Shown piece by piece: positions 12,089-25,253 of a DNA stretch of 64,000 nucleotides. This DNA is from Epiperipatus broadwayi. Taxonomy: Eukaryota > Onychophora > Udeonychophora > Euonychophora > Peripatidae. The stretch spans positions 9,786,248-9,850,247 of the forward strand of contig JAQFVV010012400.1 in NCBI GenBank assembly GCA_028023455.1. Reading direction: 5' to 3'. The position numbers and the translations under genes were made by a program. The stretch's first letter is position 1, and each line of letters begins with the position of its first letter. Under the pieces are notes generated by a model. That model was not told the origin of the DNA and did no database searches. It saw only the letters and a program-made list of their open reading frames with translations.

Positions 12089-15000
12089 ATTTGACAAGCA
12101 TTTAAAATTTAAGATTATTAATCTTACACACTGCTAAACAAAGTAAAGTTGTTTCACACAGTTTAATATAGTAACAGAAGGGTAAATTCAAGATGTAAAC
12201 ATGTCTAAATTGAAACTTAGTCATTCACTTCTAGTACTTAAGCATAATATAGTCTCCCAAATAAATAATCCATTTATTATTATTTTTTTAAAAAGTTGAT
12301 AGTAAAATTTTGCTGTTGTTTCATTATTTGCATTTCATCAGAAAACATTAATATTTAGCAGATGTTTATATTACTAGTTTAAAAAAATGATATTATTATA
12401 TTACAAATTCTTTAATGTTAATGCTCCCTCACTGTAGAAGTGGCTACTTTATTTATATTTATAGTAATAATAATAAGACTATAGCTGGAAGCTCTTTAAA
12501 GACTTGATAGTATATAAAAGTACCAAACATAATTTGATTTTAATGTTGTATCATTTATGAGTGAGAGTCAGTTGATTTTCTTAACTCATGCCACTGATTT
12601 CTTTATTGATAATTAATTAATAAATGAAAGAAGTGTTATGTTTGGAATAGAATGTATTATCTCTTAAGTTATATGTTTAAAAAGTAACTATTACAAAAGA
12701 TTCCTTAAAATATTAATCTATCATAGCAAAACCCTTTATTCATTTGCCAAAATCTAATCTAAAATGAATAATTAATTACATTAGTCTCATGATCAAATTC
12801 TCACTAATTGAATTTTTCAGTAAGAAATAGTAATTTGCATTATTGCATTCTTAATTCTTATTAAGATATCTGTGTCAATCTCACTTCAGTTTAAAATGTT
12901 AGGTGTCCAGAAGAGAAATTTATCAAATTGGAAACTGGTGTGATTATGAGCTGTTCCCATTATTTTCTTATAATCATTTTATCAATAACATAAAACAAAA
13001 ATCATATTCTTTGCATATGCCAATTAAAAAAACCCAGTATAGTAAATTTCCAATGCATTATTTTTTTGAGGGATTGAACATAATGAATAATAAAAGTATG
13101 AAAATGAAAATGATAATTTGGAAGTCTATTGAAAATTATAACTGAGAAACAGTTCAATGTTTATTAACCAAAATACTGAACATGTGAAGTGGAATTTAGT
13201 TATTAATTTTAAGTCTAACTCAGAACATTCTATTATTTATTTGCAAAATATGTGTGTATATACACAATATAGAAAGTATAATATATTATTGAAAGTGAAA
13301 ATAAATTGTAATCTATATTTTTTTTGCATATAAGTAAATAAATGGTACAGAAAACATTTAACAATTCTTTAAAAAATCAGAGTTAATGCTAATTATAGTG
13401 ATTAAATAAATTTACTTAAATAATTTTATCTAATCATTATTATAAAAAAGTAATTTATGTAATTATAATTGTTTAATTTATAAATTAAAAATAAATAAAT
13501 TGATATTAGTTCATTTTGAACAAATTTTATGCTTAAATTGATCTCTGAAAATATAAATATTTATTAACAAACAAATATATATATATTTAAAAATGAGTAT
13601 AAAATGAGAAAACGTTGAAAGGAAAGGTAATTATTTCTATTTTTTTAAAAAATTAAAAGTAAAAATTATATATATAATAAAAAATAAAAAAGGAAATTTT
13701 TATTTATGCAAATGCTCTAAAAATAAAAAGTAATATTTTTCAGCTTTCATAAATGGAAGCATGGTGTGAGAAATTATTTAAATAAACTTGCAAATAAGGT
13801 CTACTTTAGTCATCAATGCTAATCTAATTGTCATTTTTAAAATCGAGTCAATAGATTAACATTGATACAGAAAAATAGATATTATTTGCAAATTTATTTA
13901 AATTATTCTTTGCCCCACACTTTTATTTGTGAAAACTGAAGGAAATATACTTTGTACTGGATTTATACTGAATTATTTAAACCGGATTCCCACGATTCCC
14001 ACAAAGTCGTTCAATTTTGAATTACAAAGAGTACATGTACTAGATTCCACTAGTATCAATATTACATATAAAATATTAAAAAAAATAATTTTTCAATAAT
14101 TTTTTTTAAAAAATTGTTTTCAGATTTTTAAAAAAAATGAATTGTCATTGGGAATATATATAAGATTTCAACTAGATCAGAAATTGAGAAGTGAATGAAA
14201 ATTGAGTTTCAAGATTTTATTCTACCAGACTAAAAAATGGAATAAGTTAAATGAAAATTTATAATTAAAAGAGAGAAAAAATATATATTGAAATAAATTG
14301 ATAAATATCTCATTTCAAATGGAAAAGAAAACAACAATTATTTGTGCAGAAAATATTGGGTCAAAATTAGATGCATAAAAAAAAAGAGATAGAGACAGTT
14401 CAAAAAATGATGAATCTTTTATTTAAAAAAACAACATATTTTTATAGCAACAATTTTGGATCAAAGAAATGAGATAATGAATGTGAAAAGTGATATGTGT
14501 ATATTATGATCAAGAGCTCACTATATTATCCTTTTTTTAATATTTCTTTTTAAGATTGCAATAAGTATAATATATTTTTAATTTGTTGCAAGGGAAAAGG
14601 AAGATCAAATATGAAAGTTCTATTACTATAAAAGTTAGAAGCAAATTAATTAGGATTATTTATTTATTTTAAAATTTAATAGCACATCATGCCAATTTAC
14701 TCCCCCTTCCCCATCTCATTATTAGTACAAAATGCTTTGACATATGGCAAAAAATCCTACAAAGAGGCAAGAATATAATTAGTTCTTAATGAATTTTTAA
14801 AATTGTAGATAAATTTTCTTTGGAATTTTAATCCATGTTCAGATCTAATTTAAATTGTTGAATTTTGTACTACAATTGAAAAGTGTAACATGATTTATAT
14901 ATATATTTGTGTGTGTGAAGGATCCAAATTGGCTTTTGTCTTTCAATTTTGCATTAATCTTTTATGGAGAAACTAAATGCTTTTAATCATTTTTAATAAA

Positions 15001-15525
15001 ATAATATAAACTTATATTTTTTGATATCTATATATGTGTGTTGCATTGGCATTTGAAATACCATAATAAATTATCTGTTTTATGATAAAGAAATATATTC
15101 TTGTCATCTATAATCTTGAGAATTCTCTAGTGATTTTTTAAAAGTAAAATTGTATTTTCTTTTCCTTTAATTACTTTGACATGTACACAGACTCGCATAC
15201 AAACATGCATACTATTTATTATTAAACTAAGTTATCATTTAAATGTTAAATGTTACTCTGGAGAGAAGAAAAACTAATCTTATAAAATCTTAAGTAAAAA
15301 TTAAATTATGCCTTTTTTGAATTTTAAAAAATTGTCAGATTTATACATGAACTAATAGTTAAACTCACAGAATTGGAATTTTTTTTTTCTCATTTTATTT
15401 CAGATTATTTTAATAATCACTTTGAATCTTTTTAGCAATTATTTAAATCTTTTTGTAGTGCATATTGACCTACTAATTTTGTATTTTGCATTCCCAAAAT
15501 TGCATAAATGTGATTCAGTTGGGTT
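12089..15525. other. AT-rich DNA, no gene seen
   Basis: No gene, RNA or bounded repeat was recognised. There are many short A and T runs and TA tracts. Confidence 0.55.
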
Positions 15526-15648
15526 AAAGTATAGATTAGTCAAGCGTTAGTGGCCGAGTGGTTAGCACAGCTGTCTCTTATAAGCAGTTATCCCGGTTGC
15601 TTCCCGGCCGATGCTTTGACTCATGAAAAAAAAAAAAAGTATAGACTA
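15526..15648 (+). mobile_element. tRNA-derived SINE with poly(A) and TSD
   Basis: The body (15539-15620) begins GTCAAGCG and ends TGCTTTGAC. It has a near-consensus pol III A box (TGGCCGAGTGG, 15551-15561) and a B-box-like block (GGTTGCTTCCC, 15595-15605). A short TCATGA linker and an A run follow. Target-site duplications AAAGTATAGATTA (15526-15538) and AAAGTATAGACTA (15636-15648) match at 12 of 13 positions and define both ends. The GGCCGAGTGGTTAGCAC core resembles Leu/Ser-type tRNAs. The first and last ~10 bases are complementary with a one-base bulge, giving an extended acceptor-like stem. Relatives are at 25254-25349, 32731-32812 and 43081-43180. It is a retroposed copy, not a functional tRNA gene. 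Confidence 0.9.
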
Positions 15649-18437
15649 ACAATTGTTGAAAAATGGAAAAAGTAAGCAAGTTTATATACTTTTCTAAACA
15701 TATTATAATATACTGTTAGCCAAAATATTGTTTAATTAAAATATTCCACTTTGGTTACCCCAGTGTTTACTATGTGTTTAAAAAGAAAAGAAAAAAAATC
15801 TAGACTCAGTTGCTTCTATTTATTTATTTTTCATATTTGTTCCAACATTATATTAAAAGTATAACATTCAAATTAAGAGTAGTAATCGGTTTTATCTGTC
15901 TGTTCTTAAAGCCATTGATTGTTTGTATTTACAATAAGCGACTCTGAATAGAGTGAAAAAAGCTTTTGCTTGGGGAACTGAAATGATTGTTCATCCCTAA
16001 ATATAACTAATACATCATCTTAATTATTTTCCAGATTAACTCTTTATTGTATATAATTTTGAATATAATCAAAAATGCTGTTAATAATAAATATTTATCA
16101 AAGCAACATCTAACAACTATAATCAATAACTGAAAACAAAAGATAAAATTATAATGCTAAAAAAAAATAAGATTAAAGATTGATTCAACAGATAGCATAT
16201 AATTGAGATGAGAATAGTTCAGACATACATCTGTGAGGAAAGTAAACATTTTGAATACTTGAATTTTAAAAAAAAGTAACAATGATTCTACTATATAAAT
16301 GTCATAAACATAATATCAGAAAAGTATTTTTTTTTAAATCTAAACGAGGAAATCAGTGCAGTGGAACTAAGGTCTTGTGGATATAAATATATGCACATAG
16401 CTATGATACAAATTACAGTTTTAAAAACTATATAGTGTACACATTAAGATGCCAACCAAAATAGTAAACAAATATAAATAAATTACTATATAGAAGACAA
16501 ATATATATATATAAATAAACATTTAAAAAACATATGCTTCTGAATTTTCATAAAATAAAACCAGATTTAAGAGAAGTATATCTGACAAAAACTGCATCAG
16601 TTTTTTTAAAAAAAATAGAATATCAAGATCTTAATGAGATAAAACATGTATTACCATAAGTATTCTTAAAAATTGCAGATGTATTTTAAAGATGTTGACA
16701 AAAATAATGTTATCAACCTTTTTCTTATATTTTTTTGTAATAAAAAATTGATGTTGATAAAACATGCAATATTCGAACCATTCATTTATGATGCAACAGA
16801 ATGTAATATTTTTTTGTGATTGCAGCATAAAGCAGTTGCCACGTGAACTAAAAAATTAAAATTTCATTTTTTTTTGGTTCTCATTTAAAATTTTTTCATT
16901 ATGTTTGCCAACTGTAGATAAGTAATCTGTGGATTTTAAAATAGTAGATATAATAGTCATACTGTATTTTCAAATTGTATTGTGACTTACAAACATCTTT
17001 TAAATATCATCTACTTGTTGGCATTTATTTAAGAAATACAGTTAAATAAAATATTTTCTTTTATAGTGATTTTAATTTTTTTCAATTTATACAAATATTT
17101 TACATTGTGATAGATGCAAAAATGCAAATTAAAGATTAGAGGAAGGAGATTTTTACTTGGTAATCTTCAGGTGATAAGAATAGATTTGAGTAGAATTATG
17201 CATTTATTTAATGTTCTTTTAGGAAGTATTAATAATGCATATCTCCAAAAATAATACAAATTCTGATCTTCATTTATCATTGGGAGAACTATTTTTTAAT
17301 AGATTAAGAGAAGCTGAGCTAAATGTAAATTAAAGCTTGAGATTAGTGAGAAAATTTTTCTTGACAGAAAACGTAAGTATAGATACATTATAAAGTGATA
17401 ATTATTTGAGCGAAAATTTAAAAGATGCTACATGAGAAGAAGAAAAGAAATTATAATTTAGTAATAAGTTAATGAATAAAATAATGAAAGAAAATAAAAA
17501 ACATAGATATATAAAATATTTATAAAACTAGTTGAGAATAGCTATAAAACTTATAGAAAAATACATTATTGTCAATGTAATTAATGAAAACAAAATTACA
17601 GGATTGAATTACTTAATTAAAACTAGAAATAGTAAACTAATAGTGAAAAAGAGAAAATTGATTTAAGAGAAGGAAAAACAATTTATATGTTAATGAGATA
17701 ATATCCATCTTATATGAGTTCAAAAATAAATCAAGTTAATAAGGTTTAACATAGAATGAAATAATTAAAGAAGAGATTGTAAAATCTAGGCATGAAATGT
17801 AGACTACCAAAGCACAGGGAAATTATAGAGATTCTAATCAAATTACCAAAGAGATTGAGTCAAAAGGTTTAAGGATATTAGATGGTAATTGTAATATATA
17901 TTCTTAAACAAGATTGCGTAATTCAGTTAAATTATTAAACATTTTGCTCAAGATACTGGGAAAATATAAATAATTCTCACAATGATGTTTTTAATGTACA
18001 TCATTAACCAAAGGGAATGATTACTAAATTTTATTTAATTTTTTCTGTTATAAAGTAGAATCTTATAAAGGAAAAAATGGCAATGTAATTTTATTTATAA
18101 TTAAAATTTCAAACTGCATGCATATATTGCTGAAGTGTTGTAGTAAGATTTGAATAGGAAATATCTAATAGATTATACGTGTTTTATCTGAAGACTAGTT
18201 TGGATTTAGAAACGTTATTAGGACAAAATATAAAATTTGATTGATGAGGACTATTGATAGATAATCTGCAAATTCCTGTAGCTAAGAATGTTAATAATAG
18301 CAAATTCTTTACCTTCCACAATATTGCTATGTGTAATAATGTCAAGTAATCAGGTATTACCAGATAAGAGAGCACATGTTTTATGATGTATTGTGTTAGA
18401 GAAAGAATTAAATGATTTGTTTTCTATTAACATTCCT
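15649..18437. other. AT-rich DNA, no gene seen
   Basis: No coding domain or bounded repeat was recognised. The stretch 17300-17900 is purine-rich on the + strand. Confidence 0.55.
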
Positions 18438-18757
18438 AGCCAGAGGATATAGTTGCCTACACTTTGTAAGGAACTGAGGATTTAAAGTACATCATTACTG
18501 TCAGATCTATATGACTGTTAAGGCAGGTTGGTTCAAGTTCACACAAGAGTTAAAGATGGTTCTAGATACCTAATTGAATTAGTTTTAGCTTAGTCAGGAG
18601 ATATAGCTGCCTCCAATTAATAAAAAACTGAGAATCTGAAGTATATAGTTATTGATTTGTAAGATTTATGTAGTATAACTAACTATTCAAGCAGTTAGGT
18701 TTGGCTTTAAGTGAAGTTAATGATAATTTCTAGATGCATAATTACATTACTTCCAGC
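18438..18757. repeat. Degenerate two-unit tandem repeat, ~154-bp period
   Basis: The unit at 18438-18591 starts AGCCAGAGGATATAGTTGCC and the second, from 18592, starts AGTCAGGAGATATAGCTGCC. Both continue with matching landmarks in order: AACTGAGGAT or AACTGAGAAT, AAGTA.AT..TTA, a GGTT..G.TT block, GTTCTAGAT or TTTCTAGAT, and a final AGCTT. Identity is moderate. It could be two monomers of a satellite or an old local duplication. No third unit was recognised. Confidence 0.6.
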
Positions 18758-19917
18758 TTTGAATATCTCAAGTCTCAATGATAAAAGCAAAAACCATATA
18801 TTGATTTGATGATGGTATTTAAATACACTACCATCTGATGATCATTAATTCTTTAATCATAAATATAGATGGCATTAACTGCTCTTGTTTATTATATATT
18901 GAATAAGATAAAGAAATAAGTGATTTGTTATAATTAAATGTTAATCTACCAAAGAATTTTAAGTTTTTACCTCAATCTCATAAATAGTCAATCAATGTAC
19001 CTCTCATTGAATAGCTGCAATTATTGTCCATATATTTATTTCCACATTACTCCCCCCCCATCCCCCAACACCACCACCACACACACACAAACACACATTT
19101 TCTCTGACTTTTTCACTCAAGATTCTTTATTGCTATTTTTAAACATATTACTATTAGAACATCTTTCATTAAAACTTGATATACTTCATATTTATTATAA
19201 ATAAATATTAAGAGAAGGTAAAATGATGTATATGTTAAAGAAATAATATCGATCTATTACTTATTATTCATATCATTTAAGGTCTTAAAGTATCTGCAGA
19301 ACTTTTCTTTAATAATTGTTTTCAATAAATTATTGAAGTAACATCTTGACTTTTTGAACACTATATCAGGAATTTTATCTGTTAGACAATTATTTATTAT
19401 TAATATTTTATATCATTATTTAAACATATATAATTCTACTGCGATGTTGTTGCTTTTTTAAAAAAAGATAAAGAGTAGAAAGTCTAAATTTCATTTGATT
19501 AATTATCCAGATTATAACAAAATCCACAATAGATATCATCTATGTTATATTGGACCAATGTGATTTAATATTTTGCTTCAATAATGTCCTGAAATTATTT
19601 GTAATATTTCATTTGGGACAGATTTAAGAAAAAAATCTTGTTTAATTTCATGTAATAACTGGATAAAATTAATATTAAATGATAACTGTTTATATTTCAT
19701 TTATTTTTGTTGTTGTTATTGTTTCTATTATATTTAACTCCAGGAGTATATGGAGTTTATTATAAACTGTTAAATAAATTACTATTATTATTGTTGTTGT
19801 TGTTGTTATTATTATAATGAAATATATATATTCATTTGTTTTTGTTTTTTTGTAATTAATTTTGGAAATTTATAATTATTATGAATAATGCATACTAATT
19901 CTTTCTTCTTTGGAGTT
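18758..19917. other. AT-rich DNA with microsatellites
   Basis: It includes a C-rich/CA microsatellite at about 19051-19098 and a (TTA)/(TTG) trinucleotide tract at about 19783-19817. The open frame at 18938-19204 runs through the CA tract and looks spurious. Confidence 0.7.
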
Positions 19918-20485
19918 ATATATATAATTAGAGGGATTTGAATTCAGGATTTTTCACTTTAGTCATTCTCCACTCCATCTTAAGAATCTGATACACATGA
20001 CCACATACATACATGTGAAAAAGATACATTATCCCCAATATATGTATTATGAGCAGAACCAGCACTCATCATTCGGGCCAGGTCATAATCTCCTCACATA
20101 TATACAATCAGTGCTCGGTTTATATTAAGATAGCAATTTCTCAAACTTTAATGGACAAGCTTCAATTTTCTCACCCTTCTAACTAGTCATCTATCCATTT
20201 TATTGAAAAACCAATGATGGAACACTCAAAACCCTTATCGGATTTGATATTGTAGTCATACCCTTGTAAACATTACATCATCATCCCTCATATTATAGAA
20301 GCATTACATATTCTTATATATTAATAGTGGAGGGATGGGCTGAACTTATATTAATATATAATGTGATTTGTTTATACTGAATATTTCTTTATATGTAATT
20401 AGAAGGATTTGAACTCAGAATTGAGATGGAGTGGAGGATCATTAGACTGAAAAATCCTGAGTTCAAATCCTTCTAATTATATATA
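19918..20485. mobile_element. MITE-like element with ~60-bp TIRs
   Basis: The left end (19918-19980) and right end (about 20424-20485) are inverted copies. The left includes TAATTAGAGGGATTTGAATT, CAGGATTTTTCA and CTCCACTCCATCT; the right contains their complements, ending AAATCCTTCTAATTATATA. The ~440-bp middle has no coding capacity. Another copy flanks the LTR retrotransposon (about 44277-44393 and 55939-56120), so this copy shows the uninterrupted sequence. Next to the right TIR, a truncated left-TIR copy (20390-20420) makes a second small foldback. Ends lie in TA tracts, which hides any TA target duplication. The transposase family cannot be assigned. Confidence 0.8.
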
Positions 20486-21299
20486 TAGGAAATATTCACT
20501 ATAAGAAAATTACAATATATATATATATTGTGTAATAAATAAAAAAGAAATAAAGAATAATAATAATAATTTTTATTATTGTTGCTGTTATTGTTTTTTT
20601 CTTTAAGATTTATTTTCACTTCATTAAGTAAAATTTGCTTTTAAATAATTTCTAAAGAGTATCTATCTATAATTTCTATATTGAGTACCATTCATCTCAT
20701 CATTCTTTATTTTAAAAAAATCAAAGAATTCATAAGCAGTTCGAGTACTGAACATGACAGAACTGGGTTACCATCTGCCTACTTTGAATTCCAAAGTCTG
20801 CCAATTCTATACCAAACCATGTAGGACCATTCTTCACTTAAAATTTATCAATAATAGGTCGTTGTTTTTTTTTTTTTAAATTAAATGTAAGAGTATTCTT
20901 TTTCTCTAAGTTTGCATATACATCTAAAATAATTGTATTTGCACAACGTTAAGGAAAAAGAGGAATACCACTAAGGGGTTTTAAAACAATAATTGTGTGT
21001 GTGGGGGGGGGGTAATTATCCGAATTAGAACTGAAAAATATATATATGAAGTGGGGAGAGGACATTGTAAAAAATGAAAAAATTGATATTAAAAATTACT
21101 AAACATAATATAAAATTATACTAAATCCTTAAATTATTGTGCTGTACTTTTAATGTATTCTTAATTATATCCAGAAATTTTACACTTATATATACTTTCA
21201 CAAACTGGTTTTAAAGCTTTGTAAACAAGAATCTATAATTTTTTTTATTTTACATTGTCAAGTTATTTGATTATATATTTATGATTTCTGCTTGAAGGT
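20486..21299. other. AT-rich DNA, no gene seen
   Basis: Poly(T), poly(G) (near 21003-21011) and TA tracts occur. No gene or bounded repeat was recognised. Confidence 0.55.
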
Positions 21300-22890
21300 A
21301 GATATTAGGCAATAGAGAACTATAATCTTGCCATAACACTTGATCATCATCAGTTGTCATTTGATTTTGCTTACAACCCTCTTAATACAATGTATCTTTA
21401 GTTGAGTACCAATTACTTATAATACAGGTTGGGTTTAGACCAAGAAGTGTTTTAGTTTTAACAACACACACTAGGAAAGATTTTTAAATGAATTAAAAAT
21501 TTGATCTAACTTCAATATGATTCTGTTTGGAAAAATAATCTTCTAAAAGTTTTTATAATATTTAAATGCAAGAAAATCATTATTTACTTATTAAAATTCA
21601 AGTGTTACTAAATGGAAGTCATAATAGATAGAAAAATTTGTACAACATTCAACCACAGGCTTCAGTTCTCTCACCTATTTTTTTAAAATATATTCACCAC
21701 TGATCTTTTAGATATTAAATACAGAGAATTCATTTATGAAACAGTGACAAATTCTTCTTACAGTAGTGTCATTCAGTGCAAGCATAGTAATCAATGGATG
21801 TTAAAAGGTTTATGCATAACTCCCTATCTAGGGTGAATTCATCCAATATTCCCAGACTAGTTTTTTGCTTGCAGATTTTCATCCATGAGGAGCCTTGGAT
21901 CTGAGAACATTGCACCAAGACCTTTGCATTCATTGATTACTATGGCTTGCACTAGGTGGCACCTACTGTATGGAGAGTTTGCTACTGTTTTAACAGTTTG
22001 TGTAAGCATAGGAAATAGTAATCATGTGATATTTTAATGGTTTTAAATTCATTTATGCTGATGACATTATTTTGACTTTGCAAAAGCAATCCTTTCCAAA
22101 AAATTTTTGGTTCTGAATATAATCTTTTGTAACTGTATAATGAAATACAACCCTATCCCATGCTTTTTAGGAGTAGCCTTGGATTATAGCATAATTTATT
22201 TTCCTTACTAAGATTAGAACTAAAATATTTTTTCGAAATGACTTCCTTGGAAGATTGGCTGGCATTGCTTGAGATTGTGATGCAAGTACATCACATGCAG
22301 CTACTTTAGCTCTAGTATATCTATCTAGTGAATATTGCTGTTTGGAGAAAAAGTTCCCAGACTAGAATTCTGGAAATTCAATTAAATTTTACCATGAGAA
22401 TTATTCCTGGTATTCTCAAATCAATTCTTTTGCAATGATTTCCTGTTCTTTTAATTATTTCTCCACTAGGTATCAGAAAATAAGTTAACTTTACAGAAAA
22501 CTTATAAAACACTGTTAAATTAGATTTGTCAATAATATAAGATATAGTTTTGTGTCATAAAAATCACTTTTTTGTTTGTTTAAACTAGAATCTGAAACTG
22601 AAGAATTATGGCATAAAAACCAAGACTTTTTATGATATTGCAAATAGTTTTTTCTCTAAATTCAGCAGTAAAGTTAGCTGGATTTTATTTTCCTAAATGT
22701 TTCTGGAATATCATTAACAGATATAAGACAGCCCATTATTATTGCATTTATCTATTTTATAAATGAAATTTAATAGCCCCTGATCTATGTAGATAGGAGC
22801 AAACATAATCTACAAACTACATAGGTAATGTCTGTTGAATTTTTGTCTATAGTGGAAGAATTGAAGGATTTAATAAAGCCGTTGGTAATT
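21300..22890 (+). pseudogene. Decayed jockey-like LINE reverse transcriptase
   Basis: Fragments of a non-LTR retrotransposon RT appear in the right order across shifting + frames. They are QVGFRP (about 21425), YDSVWKN in an AYDTVW-type block (about 21515), PQASVLSP (21650-21676, family motif PQGSVLSP), FIYADD (22048-22065, catalytic YxDD) and LGVALDYS (about 22172). Then come a block ending in QLNFTMRIIPG (about 22380), GFYFP..FW..INRYKTAH (about 22680) and a Cys/EQT-containing tail ending near 22890. The later blocks match the post-RT region of jockey-clade LINEs (arthropod 'mobile element jockey' polymerases). Many stops and indels show it is dead. A retroposon (21739-22045) splits it within the YADD motif. 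The start at 21300 is approximate; the endonuclease domain was not seen. Confidence 0.8.
21727..22057. mobile_element. End-conserved retroposon, copy B, inside LINE
   Basis: Perfect 12-bp repeats AATTCATTTATG lie at 21727-21738 and 22046-22057 and enclose 307 bp. The right end reads TAATCATGTGATATTTTAATGG as in the other copies; the left end is more diverged (TTCTTCTTACAGTAGTG). Unlike copies A, C and D it also holds an inverted copy of the left-end sequence near its right side (about 21940-21984), ending CTACTGTATGGAGAG. This gives it ~50-bp internal inverted arms and a hairpin shape. The flanking duplication lies in the LINE codons for F-I-Y-A of FIYADD, so the element inserted into the reverse transcriptase. 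Confidence 0.85.
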
Positions 22891-25253
22891 TTATCTCCTA
22901 GTCAGAATCTTTATAAGTTCCTTCATGATATTTTGTTAATGGTTGTCTGAACAAGAAATCCATGCTCTGAATAAATAATACATACATTTTATTTTACCAT
23001 TTCAGTTTTATAACTCATCATATACTTAGTGAATTCTTACATCATTAAGATATATTACAACTTATTTTTATTCTTATGAATATTGGCATTAATTGCATTA
23101 TCAGATAACTGATTTGATATTTTTTATTTACTGAAAATTCATTTTTGTGTGTTTTTTTATTTTAAATTCATTTTAGTGAACAAAACATGACCTGTAACTG
23201 AGATGATGATTTAGATTAAGAAAAGGGTTTTCATTTTATTTGATAGTGAAAGTATTATAAGGGCATTATCATTTATCCATAATACTAGGGATTAAAAAAC
23301 AACTAGAATTTCAGACAACACAAAATAATTCAAAAACTATGATAAATACTTTTCAAGGTGTCAAAACTTTGTCTTTTTAAATATACTTGTATTGTGATTT
23401 ATCTTGCAAAAATTACTTCACTTATTCTTATTACAGTTACTGTTAGCATGTAAATAAGATAAACATTGTTGGACTATAGAATAGTGAGTTCACTAACTTT
23501 CATCCTGGTCTTGGAATCAAGAAAGGAGAATGATAATTTATTTTCATAAGTCATGTCGTTAGAATTTTTCTGAAACAGAATATATATATATCTGTGTTTG
23601 TGATGATAGATATCAAAAAAAAAAATATGAAGTTTATTTTAAATTCAACTATTGTTGATCAAATGCAGAGAGTGTTGAGATTCCTACACTTTGGATCTAG
23701 GCTACCATTCATTGATTGTCTCAAATTAAAAAAAAAAAACTGACTTGAATATAAAAACCAATTGTAGACAACTTTCAAATGAAGGAGAATTGCATAAATT
23801 TTGTAAAATAATCATATGGTAAGTAGGAGGTTGTCAATCCCTGTGAACATCTCCTTGATTGTAAGGACACAAATATTGTAATTACAAGTAGATTGAAATT
23901 CATTATAAATAAAAGATGGAATAACATGTATTATAGATATCAATGTTTATTATATTAGATAGAGTAGCAATATGAGTTATTTAACTTACTGAAAGTTGCT
24001 AAAAATTCTGATTTAAATTCAAACAATATCATTCTAATGAAAATGTATATATAGCTACTCAGCATTTCTAATTTGTTATGTGTAGTAATGCACATTGATA
24101 AATTTCCAGCTGTTTTATTGGGACCATCAGTGCCCTTTGTGAGCCTTAAAATAGTGGTTTTGCTAAGTAATCAAATATTTTTGAACTCCTGTTACTATGA
24201 ATAAGGATAATAATTACAGTATCATCATCAATTGATCTCTTCAAAGTTTTATTGGGTGGCCTTTTATTTTTAGACCTGTTTCCTTAAAACTCTATGCTAC
24301 TATTATTCTGGATATAGTCTATTAAATTTTACCATGGCTTCTGTTTAATTTTGATTTCATTAGAATCATTTAGATTCTTTTTTATTTAGTTATAATTCTC
24401 TTTCTGAAAGTAGATGCAATTATGGCTAATGTGAAGGTAGTTAACACACAGCTAGGCAAGATGCCCTTCTATATATATATATATACATTAAAATGTAATG
24501 AAAGTTGAAAATATATGCATGCAAATATGCATGGACATACATATGTGCTTGTACATTAGTGTGCAGAAATTCAAAAAATACTATCAGTGAGGGAAAAAAC
24601 AGTTCTATTGTTTTTTTTAATTAAATCGATTTCATAATCATTTAATATTCTTATTAGCACAATAAGTCATTTTTGATTGTCATAACTGTTAAATACATAG
24701 TTTATTATTTACAACAAAATCAAATACAACATGCACATCTCTTTTGACAGGGAAGAAATGGGAATAGCAATGCCCAGGACTAATTCATAATATTGTTAGT
24801 ATTATACTATCCCTAGACCTTATTTGCTTAAGTTAGCTGATATATGAGAACAGTCCCATTATATATGGTTTAAATCAAAATAAAAAAGAGTTATTACTGA
24901 CTTCATTTTAGTACCCCAAAACCTTATTGCCCTTAAGTAATTCTCAGATTCGCTTAAGGTTAAATTAACACTAACTTTTATACTGGATTTATAGGACATT
25001 GTGTACCCCATAATTATACAAGTCATTTGTTGCAGTATTGATTTTGTTTTTTGTTTTTTTTACTAATCTGTTGATGTGCTATAAGAAATTTTTTCTTTCA
25101 CTATGTTATCTAAATAATACGTCATTGCAGAAGTTTTTCCAACGAAGACCTTTTGTAGTACAAATCTTAGAAACGATCTTTTGTCTCTTTTGTTTATTTC
25201 TACTATCACTGTTTTAATTAGTTCAATATTTCATAGTCTATTTTTATATATAT
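22891..25253. other. AT-rich DNA, no gene recognised
   Basis: Short TA tracts near 23580 and 24470 are the only clear features. Around 23470-23530 there is a faint tRNA-like word pattern that I could not support. Confidence 0.5.

Noticed and set aside
15539-15620. Functional tRNA gene
   Set aside because: A/B boxes are present, but the poly(A) tail, target duplication, degraded B box and dispersed relatives show a SINE.
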